A stretch of DNA of 64,000 bases from Clostridia bacterium (lineage in GTDB: Bacteria; Bacillota; Clostridia; Christensenellales; UBA1242): NCBI GenBank assembly GCA_017503005.1, contig JAFVTW010000017.1, positions 1 to 64,000 of the forward strand. The letters run 5' to 3'. Position numbers and translations under genes: made by a program. The notes under the pieces are model-generated. The model ran no database searches, was not told where the DNA came from, and saw only the letters and a program-made list of their open reading frames with translations. Shown piece by piece: positions 1 to 15,300 of the stretch (position 1 is its first letter; the number at the start of each line of letters is the position of its first letter).

Positions 1-357
1 GGCGGCGGCGGAAGTGGCTATTCAGGACATTATTATGGTCTATCATATTGGCAAAATGGTACTGGTGAAATAGGTCAAACTGGTGGTACTGGTGTTACAG
101 GTAATTGGGGTGGTGCCGAATGGGGTGGTTCTGGTGGTACATGGACCGTTTCTGGTGGTACTGCTGGTCGTGGCGGCTATGGTGGTCCTGGTGGCAACTA
201 TGGTTATCAAGGTGGTTATGGCGGTTCCTATTGGTCTCGTTCTTCTGGGGACTGGAATAGAGGTGGTGAAGGTGGCTACGGTGGTTATGGTGGTGCTGGC
301 GGAGCTGGTGGAAATGGCTATAATTATTCTGGTGGCTCTGGTGCTCCTTATGTAGCT
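1..357 (+). repeat. Gly/Tyr-rich low-complexity segment of the giant protein (GGT-triplet-rich DNA)
   Basis: Residues 1-119 are dominated by Gly with Tyr, Trp, Ser and Asn (for example GYGGYGGAGGAGGNGY), encoded mostly by GGT and GGC codons. The DNA is much more G-rich than the rest of the window. The segment ends at APYVAKASY, where the sequence turns into an ordinary beta-strand pattern. Gly-rich domains of this look occur near the N-terminal part of large surface proteins and in phage tail proteins. The role here (spacer, collagen- or silk-like packing) is not determined. Confidence 0.85.
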
Positions 358-3300
358 AAAGCTTCATATAATCAATTTGACTTTGTATCTATTTGGTATA
401 TGAGTACCACACAAAGAAGACCTTTACTTAGAAATAATTCTCAATACGACTCTGCAGATTCTGCAGGTGTTCTAAGATTAAAAATTTTATTGTATTTAGA
501 TGGAACCGAAATTACAGATTACAGTCAATTAGGTTCTAGTTACAATAGTATTACAATGTATTCATACAAGTCTGATTCATTTACATCTTCTACATTCTCT
601 TTATATGGATTCGATTCTTCTACTCAAACTAACTTCAATACTATGAGGAGTGGTTATATTACTCGTTCTGGTTATAGATTTGAGCTAAAGAGTACAAGGA
701 GTAGATTCTCTATTGAGTCTATTCAATCTTCATTTGTAGGTAATTCAAATACTCCTAGTTGTTACTTTAACTTTGTGACGGGAGCCAGGGCACAGCCTAC
801 TACGATGTCTTCGGGATATAGTTACACGGCTGGTACTTCTACATTATCTCGTACATCGGGAACTTATGCACCTTCAACTAACGAATCAAAGTATTTAAGT
901 TTCTATATTTACGATAGAGACCACAAAATGCAAAGTGATGGATACATAACTATTACTATCAAGTTGAAGACAGAACTTACTGGTACGGGTACATTTACTG
1001 ACCCTTACAAAATTACAACACCTCGTGAATTATTGTTTGGTATCAAGCACTTGTTTGATACAGTTACAGACAACGAAACCAGAGGTAAAAAATACTTCAA
1101 GCAAATGAATGCTATTGAAGTGTGGGATTACAATATTGGTGCAAATTCTTGGGGTTATTATATGTACACTAGTGCCCACAATTTAGGTAACTTTTATGGT
1201 ACATATAATGGTGCAGGTTATACAACTACATTTAAAACACATTCTACTACTTCTTATCGTGTAATACCTTTACTTGGTGTGTACAATTATGGCACGATAA
1301 CGAATATGAATTATTATTACGGAACATCAGGTACTTACTATTATTATAGGCCAGGACATATATACATGGGTGGTATTACTTGTGTAAACTACGGTCTTAT
1401 CAAAAACTTAAATATTACCACGGCGAGTAGCTCTACTGTTGCTGTAGGTAGATATGCGGCAGGTAATGAGATAAACTTTGGTTTAATTGCTGGCTACAAT
1501 GGTACTACAACATCGGTTCCTTCTACACAAAGAGATGTTTCAGGACAAATCAGAGAATGTAATGGTTTCTTAAATGGTACATTCTATTACGAAGATGAGA
1601 TTGTTCCTACTGCTGTTACTAGAGTAGGTGGTTTAGTTGGTTATAATGCAGGCATTGTAGATTCTTGTTTCTATGGTGGATATAACAATAATTCAACATC
1701 ACAAACATCTCGTACTACAAATTTTAATATTGAAACTAATACAGCTACAGACTATTTTGGTGGTATATGCGGATATGCTACATCTACTATTACTAACTGT
1801 TATACTATGGGCACATATTATGTTTCAAGCCCTAGTAATTCTTATATCGGCTTAATATGTGGTAATGGTAATGGCTATACAAAGAGCTGTGTATCTATTG
1901 GAACACTTTCAAATGGTTCAACTAAATACGGCACTAACAATACTACAGTGTTTAGTAGCACAAAACAATCTCGTGCAACTTTGGAAGGTGCTGGATTTAA
2001 CTTTAATTATCCTTGGTCATGGAATGGAACAGGTACAACTTGTGTGCCTAGACTAATGTCTATGGAAAAGGCTATCACTGTAGACAAAGGAAGTGTAACG
2101 GCACCATCTACATTAGCAAAGGCCGATTATCCTTTGGCTTATGAAAGATATCCGGATTATACAATTTATGAAGTAAATTCTTTGGCTAAATTTAGATATA
2201 TGATGAATAATATATCTAGTATTACAGCCAAGACGGTATATGCTATTACTGCAGATATTATTATTGATGATGGCTATTCGGATATGTCGGCAGTAAATAG
2301 GGCATCTGTTATTAATCCTCAAGTCGTTATAGATGGTGGATTTAATAAAACAAACGGACACTCTACTATTACTGGTCTAAAATTTGAATTAGACTACACT
2401 AATGGTGTAGGTTCTAGCCAAGTTATAGGTCTATTTGCAAAAACAAATGGTGCCATCAAAAATCTTAGATTTGATGATGTGTACTTAGGTTACGATGCTA
2501 TTAGACATCAAGACTCTTCTTCAATTACAAGAAGTACTATTGACGAAATTTCATTATTTGGTCAAGTAGGTGCTACAGGACTGTTAGAAGATGTAGAGGT
2601 TGATTGTGATATCAACATCTTCTCACAATACTATGATTGCAAAGATAACTGGATAATTGCTGCTACATTGTATTCTCAAATTGTAGATACACCGGCAGCT
2701 TCTGCTATACTTGTTAATGGTGCCAAAGTTACTGGTAATATGAACCTTTATGTTGGTCAATATAACCATTATGGTTATTTTGGTGGTGCATTTGGTAGAA
2801 TATATGGCAAGAGTGGTCAATTCCGTCAAGTTGCTGTAGAAACTAATATGTATATGTTGACTGGTAGAACTATTGCATCTACTGAAACTTATCTAAGAAT
2901 AGGTGGTGTAGCTTCATGTTCAAACTATGCCGACTTCTATGATTGTTACTATGGCTCAACTAAGACAACATTCTCAGCATCTTCAGCAGATTCTGCTCAA
3001 GACAATATAGGAATGTTTATGGGTCAAAATGATAATACCGGAACTATGTATTTTAACTGTTATACTTATGCAAATTCACTAAGTATTCCTTCGGGTACTT
3101 ATGCAGATGCTTTTGTTAGTTACAAACCTAGTGGTGCAACTTATTCAAATTGTTATCAATTCAACAATTCTACAGGTGGATTGACTGAAACAAGTGGTAT
3201 TACAATCAAAAACTTAAATTCTAGAGGTTCAATTCCTACAGCTTGGGATACAAAATTGATTTGGTTCCAATTAGATACAGAATTGCCTACATTTTGGATT

Positions 3301-6300
3301 CACAACGAACATGGTAGAAAGGTGGTTTTAAACACTTCTCTACAAGCATCTAAAGTTGCATTATCTACTGTAACAACATACAGACAAACTGTTCCTGTAA
3401 AGAGTTGTACTGCTGTTGCTGCAAACAATGGAACTTCAAGTACAACTAGTGCTGTTCAAGATGTGTTCTATACAGATATTAGGGTAGCTAATCAATTCAC
3501 ATCTTCTTCAGTAAAAATAGATAATGCTGCAGTTTCTGCTGCGGCAGGAAATCATTTATATTTCTACTTGTCTAAAGCTGCTATGAACGATGCTTTAGGC
3601 GGTGCTGTAAGAGATAAATTTGTTTTAAAGGTTAATTATACATATCATCCTTCTTATGTAACTGCATCTACAGGTGCAACTCCGGTAAATTTATTCAAAG
3701 AAGAAGATTCATCTTCTGATGTTGGTGTACAAAAGACAGAGGGCGGTTTAGCTCTAAACTTCCCAAAAACAGCTGATTCTGAAAACAAAGCATATTCTTG
3801 TTATAGATGGAGAGACATCACAGTTAATGTAGATGTGGGTAATACAAAATATGGTGTAATTTTAAGTGCACCTAGTTTGTATACTATGTCTGGTAGTTCT
3901 GACACCTTGTCAGGTGGAAAGAATTTACCATACACAATTCAAGTTACTAGAGCAAGTGATAATACTACTGTAAAACCTTCAAAATCTATTACAAGTTACT
4001 ATGGTAGTGCTTCTGTAGAAAACTTTAAAACATTTAGTCCAAATGTTGGCGGTACTGCAGTATCAGAATTAAAACTATATTATGGTGACACCCTAAGAAT
4101 TTCTTTCGAAAGAGGTCAATCAGGCATACCATTTAATATTAATAGATTTGCTCCAAGTACAAATATATGTACAAACTGGGGTTGGTACAGAACAACTGCA
4201 CAGTTAACGGCTACACAAGTCCTTGATGGTAAGTCTGGTTCTACAGTATATACTTTGTACGATGCAGATGATACTGATGCGACTGATACAGCCCATCACT
4301 CAGTTAGTTCTGCAAACAATTCTAACAACATTAACTATTTAGAATTCAAAATTACTCCTAATACTGCTACTAAGTATGCTACTTATTCAGACAACGGAAA
4401 GAAAGACCAAGATTTACCTTGGTATACTCCAAAGTTTAGGAGAATGACTAAAGTTACTGTTCATATGGGTATTGAGGGCTCTGGAACAAATATGCCTACA
4501 TTATTCCCAAATGGTTTAGGTAACTTTGGTGCTTCAAGCGATACAAAAGCTATTGATCTAAGAGGCGAAGATGGTTCAATTGCTGATATCGACAAAATTT
4601 CTAGACCTCAAGTAAAGGTAGGTAGTACAGCAACTACTGTTCCTGCAGCAGAAAGTGCGGCTTTGGCTGCTGGTACTGTTACTTATTATGCATCTGGTCA
4701 TATTGTTGATAATAGAACAAATGTAAATAATACTACATTCTCATATCCTACAGAGGTTACTCTGTTTGGTAGAACAACAGCAACATCAAACTATACAGAT
4801 TTAAATAGATACAACTTTGTACCTTCTAGTTATTGGAATGCAACATATACAGTTGCAGCTTCACCATCCTTGATAGGTACTGCTAGCAAGACTACGATTA
4901 CAGATACCACTCCAGGTGTAATGACTGCTACTGTAGATATAGTAGATTCAGATACTAGATTCAAAGAACAAAGGCTGATAGTAGCTTATAACTATAGAAA
5001 ATATGCATTAAATGTTAATTTATCTGAAAATGGCACTGGTGATGAGAATCATGACAATAAGTTGCTATTAAAATACGGTAAGTATTCTATTAATAATAAA
5101 TTTATTATTGTTGAAAATGATGAAACCAATGAGACTGGTTCATTCTTAAAAGAAGCAGATGAAAGACAATACTATACATATTCAACACCAGAAAATGGAA
5201 GTTTATCTGGTAAAGTAACTATTATTGCATCTGCAGACTTATTTAATGGAGTAAGCAGATATAGGATTACTCAATTTAGTGGACATCCTTTGGATTCAAC
5301 ATATGAGGAGCAGTATTATTCTTATACAAATTTGAGTAATCAAACAACTAAGAGAGTCTTGATGATAAGGGTATCATTCTATATTACTTTAGATACCACT
5401 ATTGATATCAAGTTCGAACAATGTGATGACTTAAATATCAATCCAAAATACTCTGCAAATTTAGCAGGTGCAGGTACACTTGCAAATCCTTATCAAATAA
5501 GTACAGCAGGTGATTTGGCTCATTTGATATATAATACAAACAATGGTGATGCTTTAGGATACTTGAGTTCACATATTAAAATGACTACTGATATTAATTT
5601 CTCATCATACTACAATGCTCACACTATTACAGACTATTTTGCTGGTACAACTAGATCTGTAACAATAGGTTATAGTTTGGAACCTATCGGTGACAAATCA
5701 CATATGTTTAATGGGTTCTTTGATGGATTTGGAAACTCTATTCACAATCTGTACTATGAGCGAGATGACAGAGATGTTTTAGGTTTCTTTGGAGCGATAG
5801 GTAACTCTGGTACGGTTCAGAGATTAATATTAGAAGATTTAATAATTATTAATAACAAAAAAGAATCTAATGCAAATGCTGAAGATGTCTACATCGGTGG
5901 TATAGCAGGATTGTGCTTAGGTGCAATAACTAGATCAGCTGTTACATACGGTGTAAATTCCGAGGCAACATATGACAATCAAAAGCATACTTCAATCGTT
6001 TCTATAGGTCCTACTAGATTAGAAGACTCAAATATGAACTTTACAAGTGCTGCAAATGGAACAGTAAAATTAAGTGCTGCTCGTATTTATAGTACTGTGT
6101 CTTCAGAGCTAGATCCATTAGCTGCAAAACACACCTTGTTTAGCATTGTGGGTGGATTAGTAGGTGTATTGAGAGGTACAACTGCAAAGATTTCTCAATC
6201 ATATTTTGACGGATTCATCTATGGCGACCATATAGTAGGTGGATTAGTAGGTGCTATGACCGAAAGTGCAACAGTGTCTGGTTCTTACAACCATGGCCGT

Positions 6301-9300
6301 TTAACAGGTAATACTGTTTCTGGTTTGGTAGGTGCTGTTACTGGTACATACAAAATTACTAATGCTAACGATATAAATGCTAAGAACAGAATTCAATATT
6401 CTTATAACTATGGTGCAATTACTCCTGGTTATTCTATTGAGTTGTCTTCAGGTAGTGTAACAACATATCCAAATGGTAGAGATGAGGTTATGGCAAGTGC
6501 TTTAACCAAAATTGATGTAGAATATGGATTTACACCATCAAACAATGGACTAAATACTTTAATTGTATATTGTTATGCTGTATACAACTTAAATGATTCT
6601 AGTACAGGAATTGAATATATTCCAAAAACAGCTAGTTCTATTAATACAATTCCTCAAAATACATTTAATGCTACTACTAGACAATTCATTACAATGCCAT
6701 CATTAGCAGATACTACTATGGCAAATTATGGACAACTAGAGTTTACTTCTGAAGGATCTTTGGCTTCTTCATATATTGCTCAAGTTATAACAGTAGACGA
6801 TGTATTGTACTGGTTTGATTCTGATTCATTTGGTGATTGGGGAGAACCAGATCCATCATTAGATTTGTCAGTGTTAAAACAACACAACTATGGAACCCCA
6901 TATATTACTTCTTTAGGTTATACTTTTGCATATGAATTAAAAGCTTTGTTTAATGGTAATTATATTACTGGTACAGAGCCTGATACTTTGGATACCGAAG
7001 TAAAATGGAAATTCCAAGAATCAAGTAGTGAACATTGGAAATTTACAAAAAATGGTTCTACTACTTTTAAACCTTATAATCGTAAATTTAGATTAAACAA
7101 AAAGTATTATGTTCCAGTTGGATCTACAATCATTATGAATTTAGAGAACATAATGAAAGATAATTTAGAACAAACATATACTTTGAGAGATGTTGTAACT
7201 AATGTAAATGTTGTTGTTAAATCAAAACCTGAAGATGCAACAGGAACAACTAAAAACATTATCAATACAGCTACACAAATTACAACATATTCTACTAGTC
7301 ATTTGACACTATTAGAAGACACTGTATTAACATTTGCATTCTACAAGACTACAACAAAAATAGATTATTATCCAGACTATGAGTATTTTTCAAAGAACAA
7401 AGTTCCGCCTATTGAGTCTAGAAATATAATCATTGATGATTACAATGCTCCTACAGTTCGTGAACAAAACAAGATTCTTATCGAAACTGCAAGCAATGCA
7501 TATATTGTTTCTGAAATTAGATTTAGATTCCCATACAGACAAACTGGTGATTTTAATACACTTACAGATGAGGGAACATGGGTATCTGGTGAACATGGTG
7601 TTGACTATGCAAGACTTAGATTTGATGTAAATAGAAATCTAATTGTTGACGAATCTATAGCTTGTACAGCAACTGCTGATACTAATTATAGAATTTATTA
7701 CTTTGATTGTTCTCAAGCAGTAGATTATACTAGCAAAACAACAAACTTAAGGTGCTATGTATATGTACACAAGACCGAAAACAAGGTTCAAGTTGCATAT
7801 ATGGGTACAGAAATTTTACCTTTAGAAGTTGCAGTATTTGCTGGTGTTAGGATAAATATTTCAGCTAATGGTGGTAGTGGTCTAACTGACAGATTCAATA
7901 GTACTTCTATTGAAATAAAACCAGCTCCAACTGCTTCTGAGGTTGCAGAATTTAAGCCTACAACAGGTGTAAAATATGAAGCAAATGTTATTCAATCTCA
8001 TTTAGTTACAACCACACAAACTATTCTATATACATTAGGTTATATAGAATCTACTAATGCACTAGATGCTGGTGGTCAATATCAATTCTATGAATACGAA
8101 TTAGATTTTGTATGTAACAAAGAATTTGACTTTACCAAAGGTGCAGTTACTGATGTTTTGACAGCTATCACAATGAATGGCTTTGAAACATATACAAACA
8201 ACAAAAATAATGAAGCATTTACCGGATACGAGAGGGTAGATGTAGAAAGATTCTTTAAGGGTGCAAGCGAACTTAGCGATGACGAAAAATGGTATAATAT
8301 GTATATCGGTAAAAATACTGGATCTATGGCATCAACTCATGAAGAAGATGGCTTTACTGGTGATTATGTAGAACTAAAATTTGCTTTTGCTCCTGCTACT
8401 ATCGAAACATCAATAAGTGTAAATGTAGCTAATGTAGCTTCTGATGACTTTACACAACTTAGAAATTATTTAGCTAACAATATTGAGATTATTCAATACT
8501 TCAATGATAAAACTACCGAAGCATTTAGAATCAAGACTTCTACAAATATTGCAAACCTAAGTTCTAGTGCTAGGGAGATTACATTAACATTTGTAGTAGC
8601 TAATAGCTCAAAAATAGGTTATGAGTTAAAAGGTGTTTCATTAAATGATATAGTTGGCGAAAAGAGCGACAAAGTTGTCGAAGACTACTACTTTACATAC
8701 AAAGGTGCTTCAAACAAAGTTAACAACTATAGATTCTACTGGCAAGGTGATTATTTCAATAACACTGCCGGACAAATTGAATCTTCTAGAATGGCTAAAC
8801 TTATACATGTGGCAAACAATTCTACACTTGAAACCACTATGTTTGAAGGAGTTAATGCTGTATATGGTGATATAGCTCCTACTTTACCAAAAACAATCAC
8901 ACTTAATGTTGTTCAAATGTTTAAGTTAGATACTAGGGTAAGGTTAGATGGGGATTTTGGTACCACATATCAATTTGCTCCATTTGTATATGGATATAGT
9001 CCAAGTCAACTTTTATATCAAACTTATTTACCTGATACATATGCAGATATTCCTACCGAATTTACGGGAGAATATAGTAAAGTTTCAACTAAAGCTTTGA
9101 ACTTTATAGACTATCATGCTAATGATCAACATTTTGTAGTAAAAGTAAATTGGGGATTGGCTATTAGAACATTAGACGATGTAAATGTTGTTGATGCTTC
9201 GTCTTCACAACTAAATGCATATTCTTCAATCAACTTGAGTGATACTGCTAATCTGGAAACAACAATAGCAAATGATGGTAAAATTGTTTCTGCACAAAGT

Positions 9301-12300
9301 TTCTACAACTTTGTACAATGGGAAGTAGATGGTACATCATATATTGGTACAGAAGAAAACAATATTGATTTGGTAAGCATTAATTATTCAAATACTGTAA
9401 AAACTAATGCTGTTCTAAACAACACCTTAGTATTAACTGTAAAAACAGTTGTTATTGAATTGAGAAATGATGCGGACTTTACACCTTCTTCTATGATTAC
9501 AGCTAGTGGTCTTCGTCAATTTGACAAAACTCCACTTCCTACAACTTATGTAATTCTAAAAGACGGTATTTCAAATATAACCACCCATATTTCTACTCAA
9601 AAGGGTGTAAGACTTATGGCCCTTGGAGACAATAGAACAAGGTTGGGTAGTAACGGTCAATTTATGTTTATAGAATCTGATGATTCTGTAAATGTAAAAG
9701 CAAATCCATATAACACATTCAAAGATGGTTATACTGTAAACTATGATGAACTAATTAAGGCTAAATCTAATTTAACAACAGAAAATAGAAATTATATTAA
9801 GTTGTTGCAAGATCCAGCTCTTACAGATACTTATAGTGTGTTAAAAACAGACGAACCTACAAAGTTGACTTATTTCACAAGTAAGTTCTATGAAATAAGT
9901 GTAGGTGTTAAAGTTCAAACAGAAGTGTTTGATATTCATTATGCTTGCAATGCTGCATTTGATATTCCTCAAAATCCTACTATGGAGCAAAGAGGTATAT
10001 CATTCTCAGAAGATGCTATTAGATTGGCTGGTTGTGATGTGGACAGTGATGAAAATGATAGTTTTACTAACTATACAATGGATCCACTTCCTATTAAAAA
10101 CGATCCAAATTCAATCTATACAATGGATGAAGCTAGTACAGAATATCCAGGCAAATTTAGAGTTAAGACCATTGACTATTTGGCTGGTGTGGAAAAACAA
10201 AGTTTCCATGTAAAAGTTGATGCAGGTTCAGGTGTTGAAATTTTCCAACCAACTATAGCTACAGCTATTATGATGAATCAACTTTTGGGTACAAATACAT
10301 ATGGTGAAACCCGTGTAGGTGTTATCACATTTATCTATTATCCTAAAGTTCCATTTATGATTTCATACAATAATGTGGGTTATAGTGCTAATGGACACTC
10401 TACTGAGTCTTCTGGTGTTAATGATATTATTACCAGAATTGAAGCTTTTGCAAAAAATCCTACAGCTGTTCCTACAGTATATAATGCTGTTCCAGAACAA
10501 ACTGGTGGTACTCAAAATAACTTTAGAGTAGACAAACAAACTCGTTTGTTGAAGAGTGATATATATGTAAACCTAAGAATAAAACTTCCTGCTTCTATCA
10601 CAAACTACTATGATGTTGGCAATTTCACCATAAATGATGAAAGATTAACGGAAGAACAGAAAACTTTAGACTTTAGTGAAACAAAATCATTAATGTTGAG
10701 TCAGTCAGAATTCCACTATGGTAAATACTATGACAATACTGATGTAGGCATTGATGATGTAGACCATAAAAATGTTACTCTAAAACTTGAAAATGATAAA
10801 CCTAAACTAGTAGAAGCAAATCCTAACGATGGTTGGATTTACTTAGCTATATTTATTCCAGTTATTGCCACATTGGATACAGGCGAACCATCATTCTACA
10901 ACCAAGAATACACATTGAACTTTATTGAGAAGACAAGAGACTTCTATTATGTATCTGATTATGATGATATTGCATCTATAAAAATTATGGATTTAACCAA
11001 AGATCAATACTCTGGTTCTGGTTTTAAAGATGTTAAGGATACTCAAAAGGGTAGAGAAGTAGAGGTTACAGATGCTGTATATACAACAAAAGATGGTTCT
11101 GAAATAAATGTAAAGAAATTTGCAATCGGTGTATTAGGAATTTATAGAATCTATGCTTCTATTGATTCTACAAGTAACGATTATCATTTTGGATATTTTG
11201 GTTATGGTGGATATGATAATCAAAATAAGATACCTACACACTTCAAAGAAGAAGATGGAACATCAACTTCTTATGGGTATAATGCTTTCCAAGAAGTGTT
11301 TAAGACAGCAGAACTGACTGGTCAAACTGAGAGAAGAAAAGTTGCTGGAATTTTAGACTTTAGTTACTTTGATGCTGATACAAAACTAAATGAGCACGAC
11401 ACTTCTCCACATTCTAATTATCTTGCAGTTTATCCTAATGATAGATTTAAAGATAATAGATCTAATTTTGAAAAAGAACTTACAAATGTAGATGAAGATT
11501 TATTAAGAATAGTTATATTTAAGGTCACAGATGTTCAAGTAGGTTCAACTACAGCATTTGCTTCAGAAATGAAATCTGAAGATATATTTACAGGTATTGA
11601 AAGTATTTCAGCTAATGGTACATATCTATCAACTGGTACATCATCATTCGTAAAAGATAGTGCTACATATAATGCAGCTAATAATACTATTGGTACTACA
11701 GTAGTTACTTCATTCTACAATGAAGGTAATTATCAAAATTATACATTCACAATCAAAGATGGATTTAAGTTTAGAAGCATAGACTTAAAATATATTGATG
11801 AGAATGCTGAAGAAAAAACAGCTGTATTAATGGCTGAAGATATGACTGCATCATCTATTGATATTAAAGATGCTGCAGGCAAGTATTTATTCACTGTTAC
11901 TAAAGATGGTGATTATACTTATACAATTATTGTAAAAGATAAGGTTTCTGGCGATGCTTATTGGGAAAACTATTCAAAAATGTTTGCCGTAACTGATGAA
12001 AAACAATTTACAATTAATGTATATGAAGAATTAGTAAACTACTCATTTAAGTATGATTTTGCTGACAATTATAATGGCGAGAAATTCGATGAAAATGAAT
12101 TGAAATTTATAGCAAATTCAAACTTCTACAATCCAAGTGATGATGGTTTGACATTTGAATATGAGTATGGTGATGGAAAAACATATGATATTAACTTCTC
12201 AAACACTTCAGATGATACAAGATATCAAAACTTTGTAGGTAGATTCGGTTCTATTAAAAATCTTGACCATAGATTCGATTGCGATGGTGATGTCGAAAGA

Positions 12301-15300
12301 GAAACATTATTAAATAAAAGATTTAAATTGATTCTTTGGACTGTATTAGCACCACAATCAGGTGTTTCTTATGTTGACTCTCAAAATGTAGTATTAAATG
12401 AAATAGAAGAACCTTTCCTAAAACAAGATGTGGTTATCAATGCAACATTAGAAAGATACTATATGCTTGAAATTGGTGATCCTATAACATATTTCATTAC
12501 AAACTTTACTGAAGAGCCTACAGTAATCAATGAAGAAACATATAAACTAGATGTATTTAATCCAACTCAAAATTCACACAATGGATATTTCAAATTAAAT
12601 ACTCCATATGGTGCTACTGTAAATTATATTCATTCATATGCTACCGAAGAAGAAACACCATATAATTTTGTTGGCTGGTTTAATGCTCTTGATCCTAATA
12701 AATTAGTAAAACTTACTGATTATGATAGTATGAGAATATTGGCTGGCACAGGAAGTACTCCAGACCAAAATTCAATTAAATTAACACAAGACACAATTAT
12801 GATTCCTGTCTTTGCAGAAAAACACTTCATTTATTGGTTTGATTGGCCAGAGAGTGGTTTAAGATCATACTCTAATGTAAATCCTACAACAAAGCTATTT
12901 GCATCACTTGATAGGTATTACAATGAATATCAATTTGCTGGTCCAGAGTTGTTGGGTGTTGATGGTGGAACATATCAAACAAAAGCTCAAATAGAAATTG
13001 CAAGTGTTCTAAATGAAAAAGGTGCTACAGTTTCAGATTTGGATAATGTTGACAAATATATTTATATTGCAGGTTCTTTCACTAATGTTGAATTATTTGT
13101 AACTCCTGCTGAGAACTTTAGAATAGTAAACTGGATTGATGAATCTTCGTCTGATATTACATGGGCAGATCCAGAAAATCCTGGTTTAGGTTCAAGCACA
13201 TATTACATTAATGGATTTAAGGATAAGGAAGAACCAACAAGTGTTATTTATAGAATGGGTGGTAGAATTACCTTATTCTTGAAAGGTTTGGCAGTATTTG
13301 AATTAGGTGGTGGTTATCTTTCAGCAAATGCTGAATCTGTACACAACTTTAATTCTGCTGATGGCTTCTATACATACGATTTAACATATAATCATGAGCA
13401 AATATTGTTGCAAAACAAGATTGGCATGAGTTCGGCATTGTATTTTGATGGTGAATATGATGGTCCTGGTGGATTTAAAGATAATGAAATCTATACAGAA
13501 CATGTTATATTTAGGGCTGATGATGGCGAACCAAGAATCAATATTTTTGCAAATAAAGTATTACAAACATCTAATCCAAATGTTACTTATGTATTTGATT
13601 ATTTCGAATACACTAGAACATATAATGGTGAAACCTTTGTTGATCAATTAAGATACAGCGAAAATGGTAAAGCTATAAATAGTGCAAATGCAGAGTATAT
13701 ATTCAGTTATTTTGTTGACGATGATTCTATTAGATATGTTCAATTAAACTTTTTACCAAAAGTAAAAACAGGTCCTGATCAATCATTAACTACAGCAGGT
13801 AAGTATATAGCTGTATATAGAAAAGTATTTAAAACTACACATAATCCATATCTATATGATTACAGTGCTAATGGAGAAAACTTAGGAACATTATCATTTA
13901 ATGATACAATGAATACTTTAATTACTATTACTTATAGTAAATCTTCTCAACCAACATTAGTTGAGAAAGAAGAAGGTATAGGCATAATTTCTGGTAATGT
14001 TATCGAAGCAGAATTTGTTGAAGGAACAGTACTTACTATTTCTTCTGAATATTCTCAATTAACTACTCATGGATATTCATATAGAGCATTACAATCTCCA
14101 AATATTAATATTGAGGAGTTTGTAAATGAAAACATCAATGATCTAACCGCACCTATGACATCTTCAATCACATTGCAAACCAATGATGATTCTGGTGAAT
14201 ATATTTATAAATATAGAAAGACAATATATTATCACTTCTATTATTTGCCAGAAAATGATGCTGGTTCTCCATATTTGAAAGAAGATGCTGCGGGAATAAA
14301 TATCTTAAGTGTTGCTAAAAGATATGATACAACTATGGATAACTATTATGCTTTGGAAGGTGAAACAATTAGTTTTGTTGTTACACCAAAAATTGTAGCA
14401 GGAGTTCCTAAGTATGTATTTAAGCAATTTAGTAGAGGTATAAATCTAGAAAATAGAGATAAACTTTACGATCAAAATGGCACACCACCATATACAATTA
14501 AATCTAGTGGTATAACAGATTTAATTACAGATTTAGAGTGGGATGAATTGTCATTTACTGCTTGTATGAACAACTGTTATGCAAATGGTCAAGTTGACGG
14601 AGATTCATTACTATACTATGCTGAATATGATGAATTAAGAGAAGTAATAATTGCTATTAATAAGCTTCCAGAAGCTGCACCAAACTTTGTATCACTAGAT
14701 CCAAACAATACAAAAATTGTTTCAGATTTAGTACCTAAATATATTTTATTTGATGCAACTGTAGAACAATTCTGTGAGGCAACCGGCTCAAGCTATAGTG
14801 CATTATTTAGAGTTTTGGCTAGAGATGGAAGTGATTTGTCATTCCAAATCTCTACAATTGATACAAATATATATAGAATAAATTCTTGGGTAACATTGGT
14901 TAATGGAATTGTAGCTGGTGATTCTATTACAATACCTAATAATACCGTTGATAATACAAACTTTGGTACATCTGTGGTTAGAGCATCTAGCTCACATCAA
15001 GATGGTTTTGGCATAAATACTATTGGAATTGATGATACAACTGTAGATTCTTCTAATGTATATATGGCTGAAATTATAAAAACATACTCATTTAGTACAC
15101 CACAATATATTACTGGTTACATTACAAAGGGAATGAATCAACAAGGTGGTATGTTTGGTACTCATGAGAAACCTGTAACTATTGAGGGTAATGAAGTTAT
15201 TTCTCCTACAGGTGTTAGATATGATGAAGGTGTTGTTCTTTCATTTACACCAGTATTAAATGAAGGTTATAGTTATGTTGGTTATATGATTAATCAACCA

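Noticed and set aside
83-355. A 90-residue Val/Leu/Met-rich plus-strand frame at the left edge
   Set aside because: It is a frame-2 shadow of the GGT-rich Gly segment. The giant frame is open through the same bases.
1-360. GGT-rich repeats as a CRISPR array
   Set aside because: There is no regular repeat-spacer structure; it is a coding triplet repeat.
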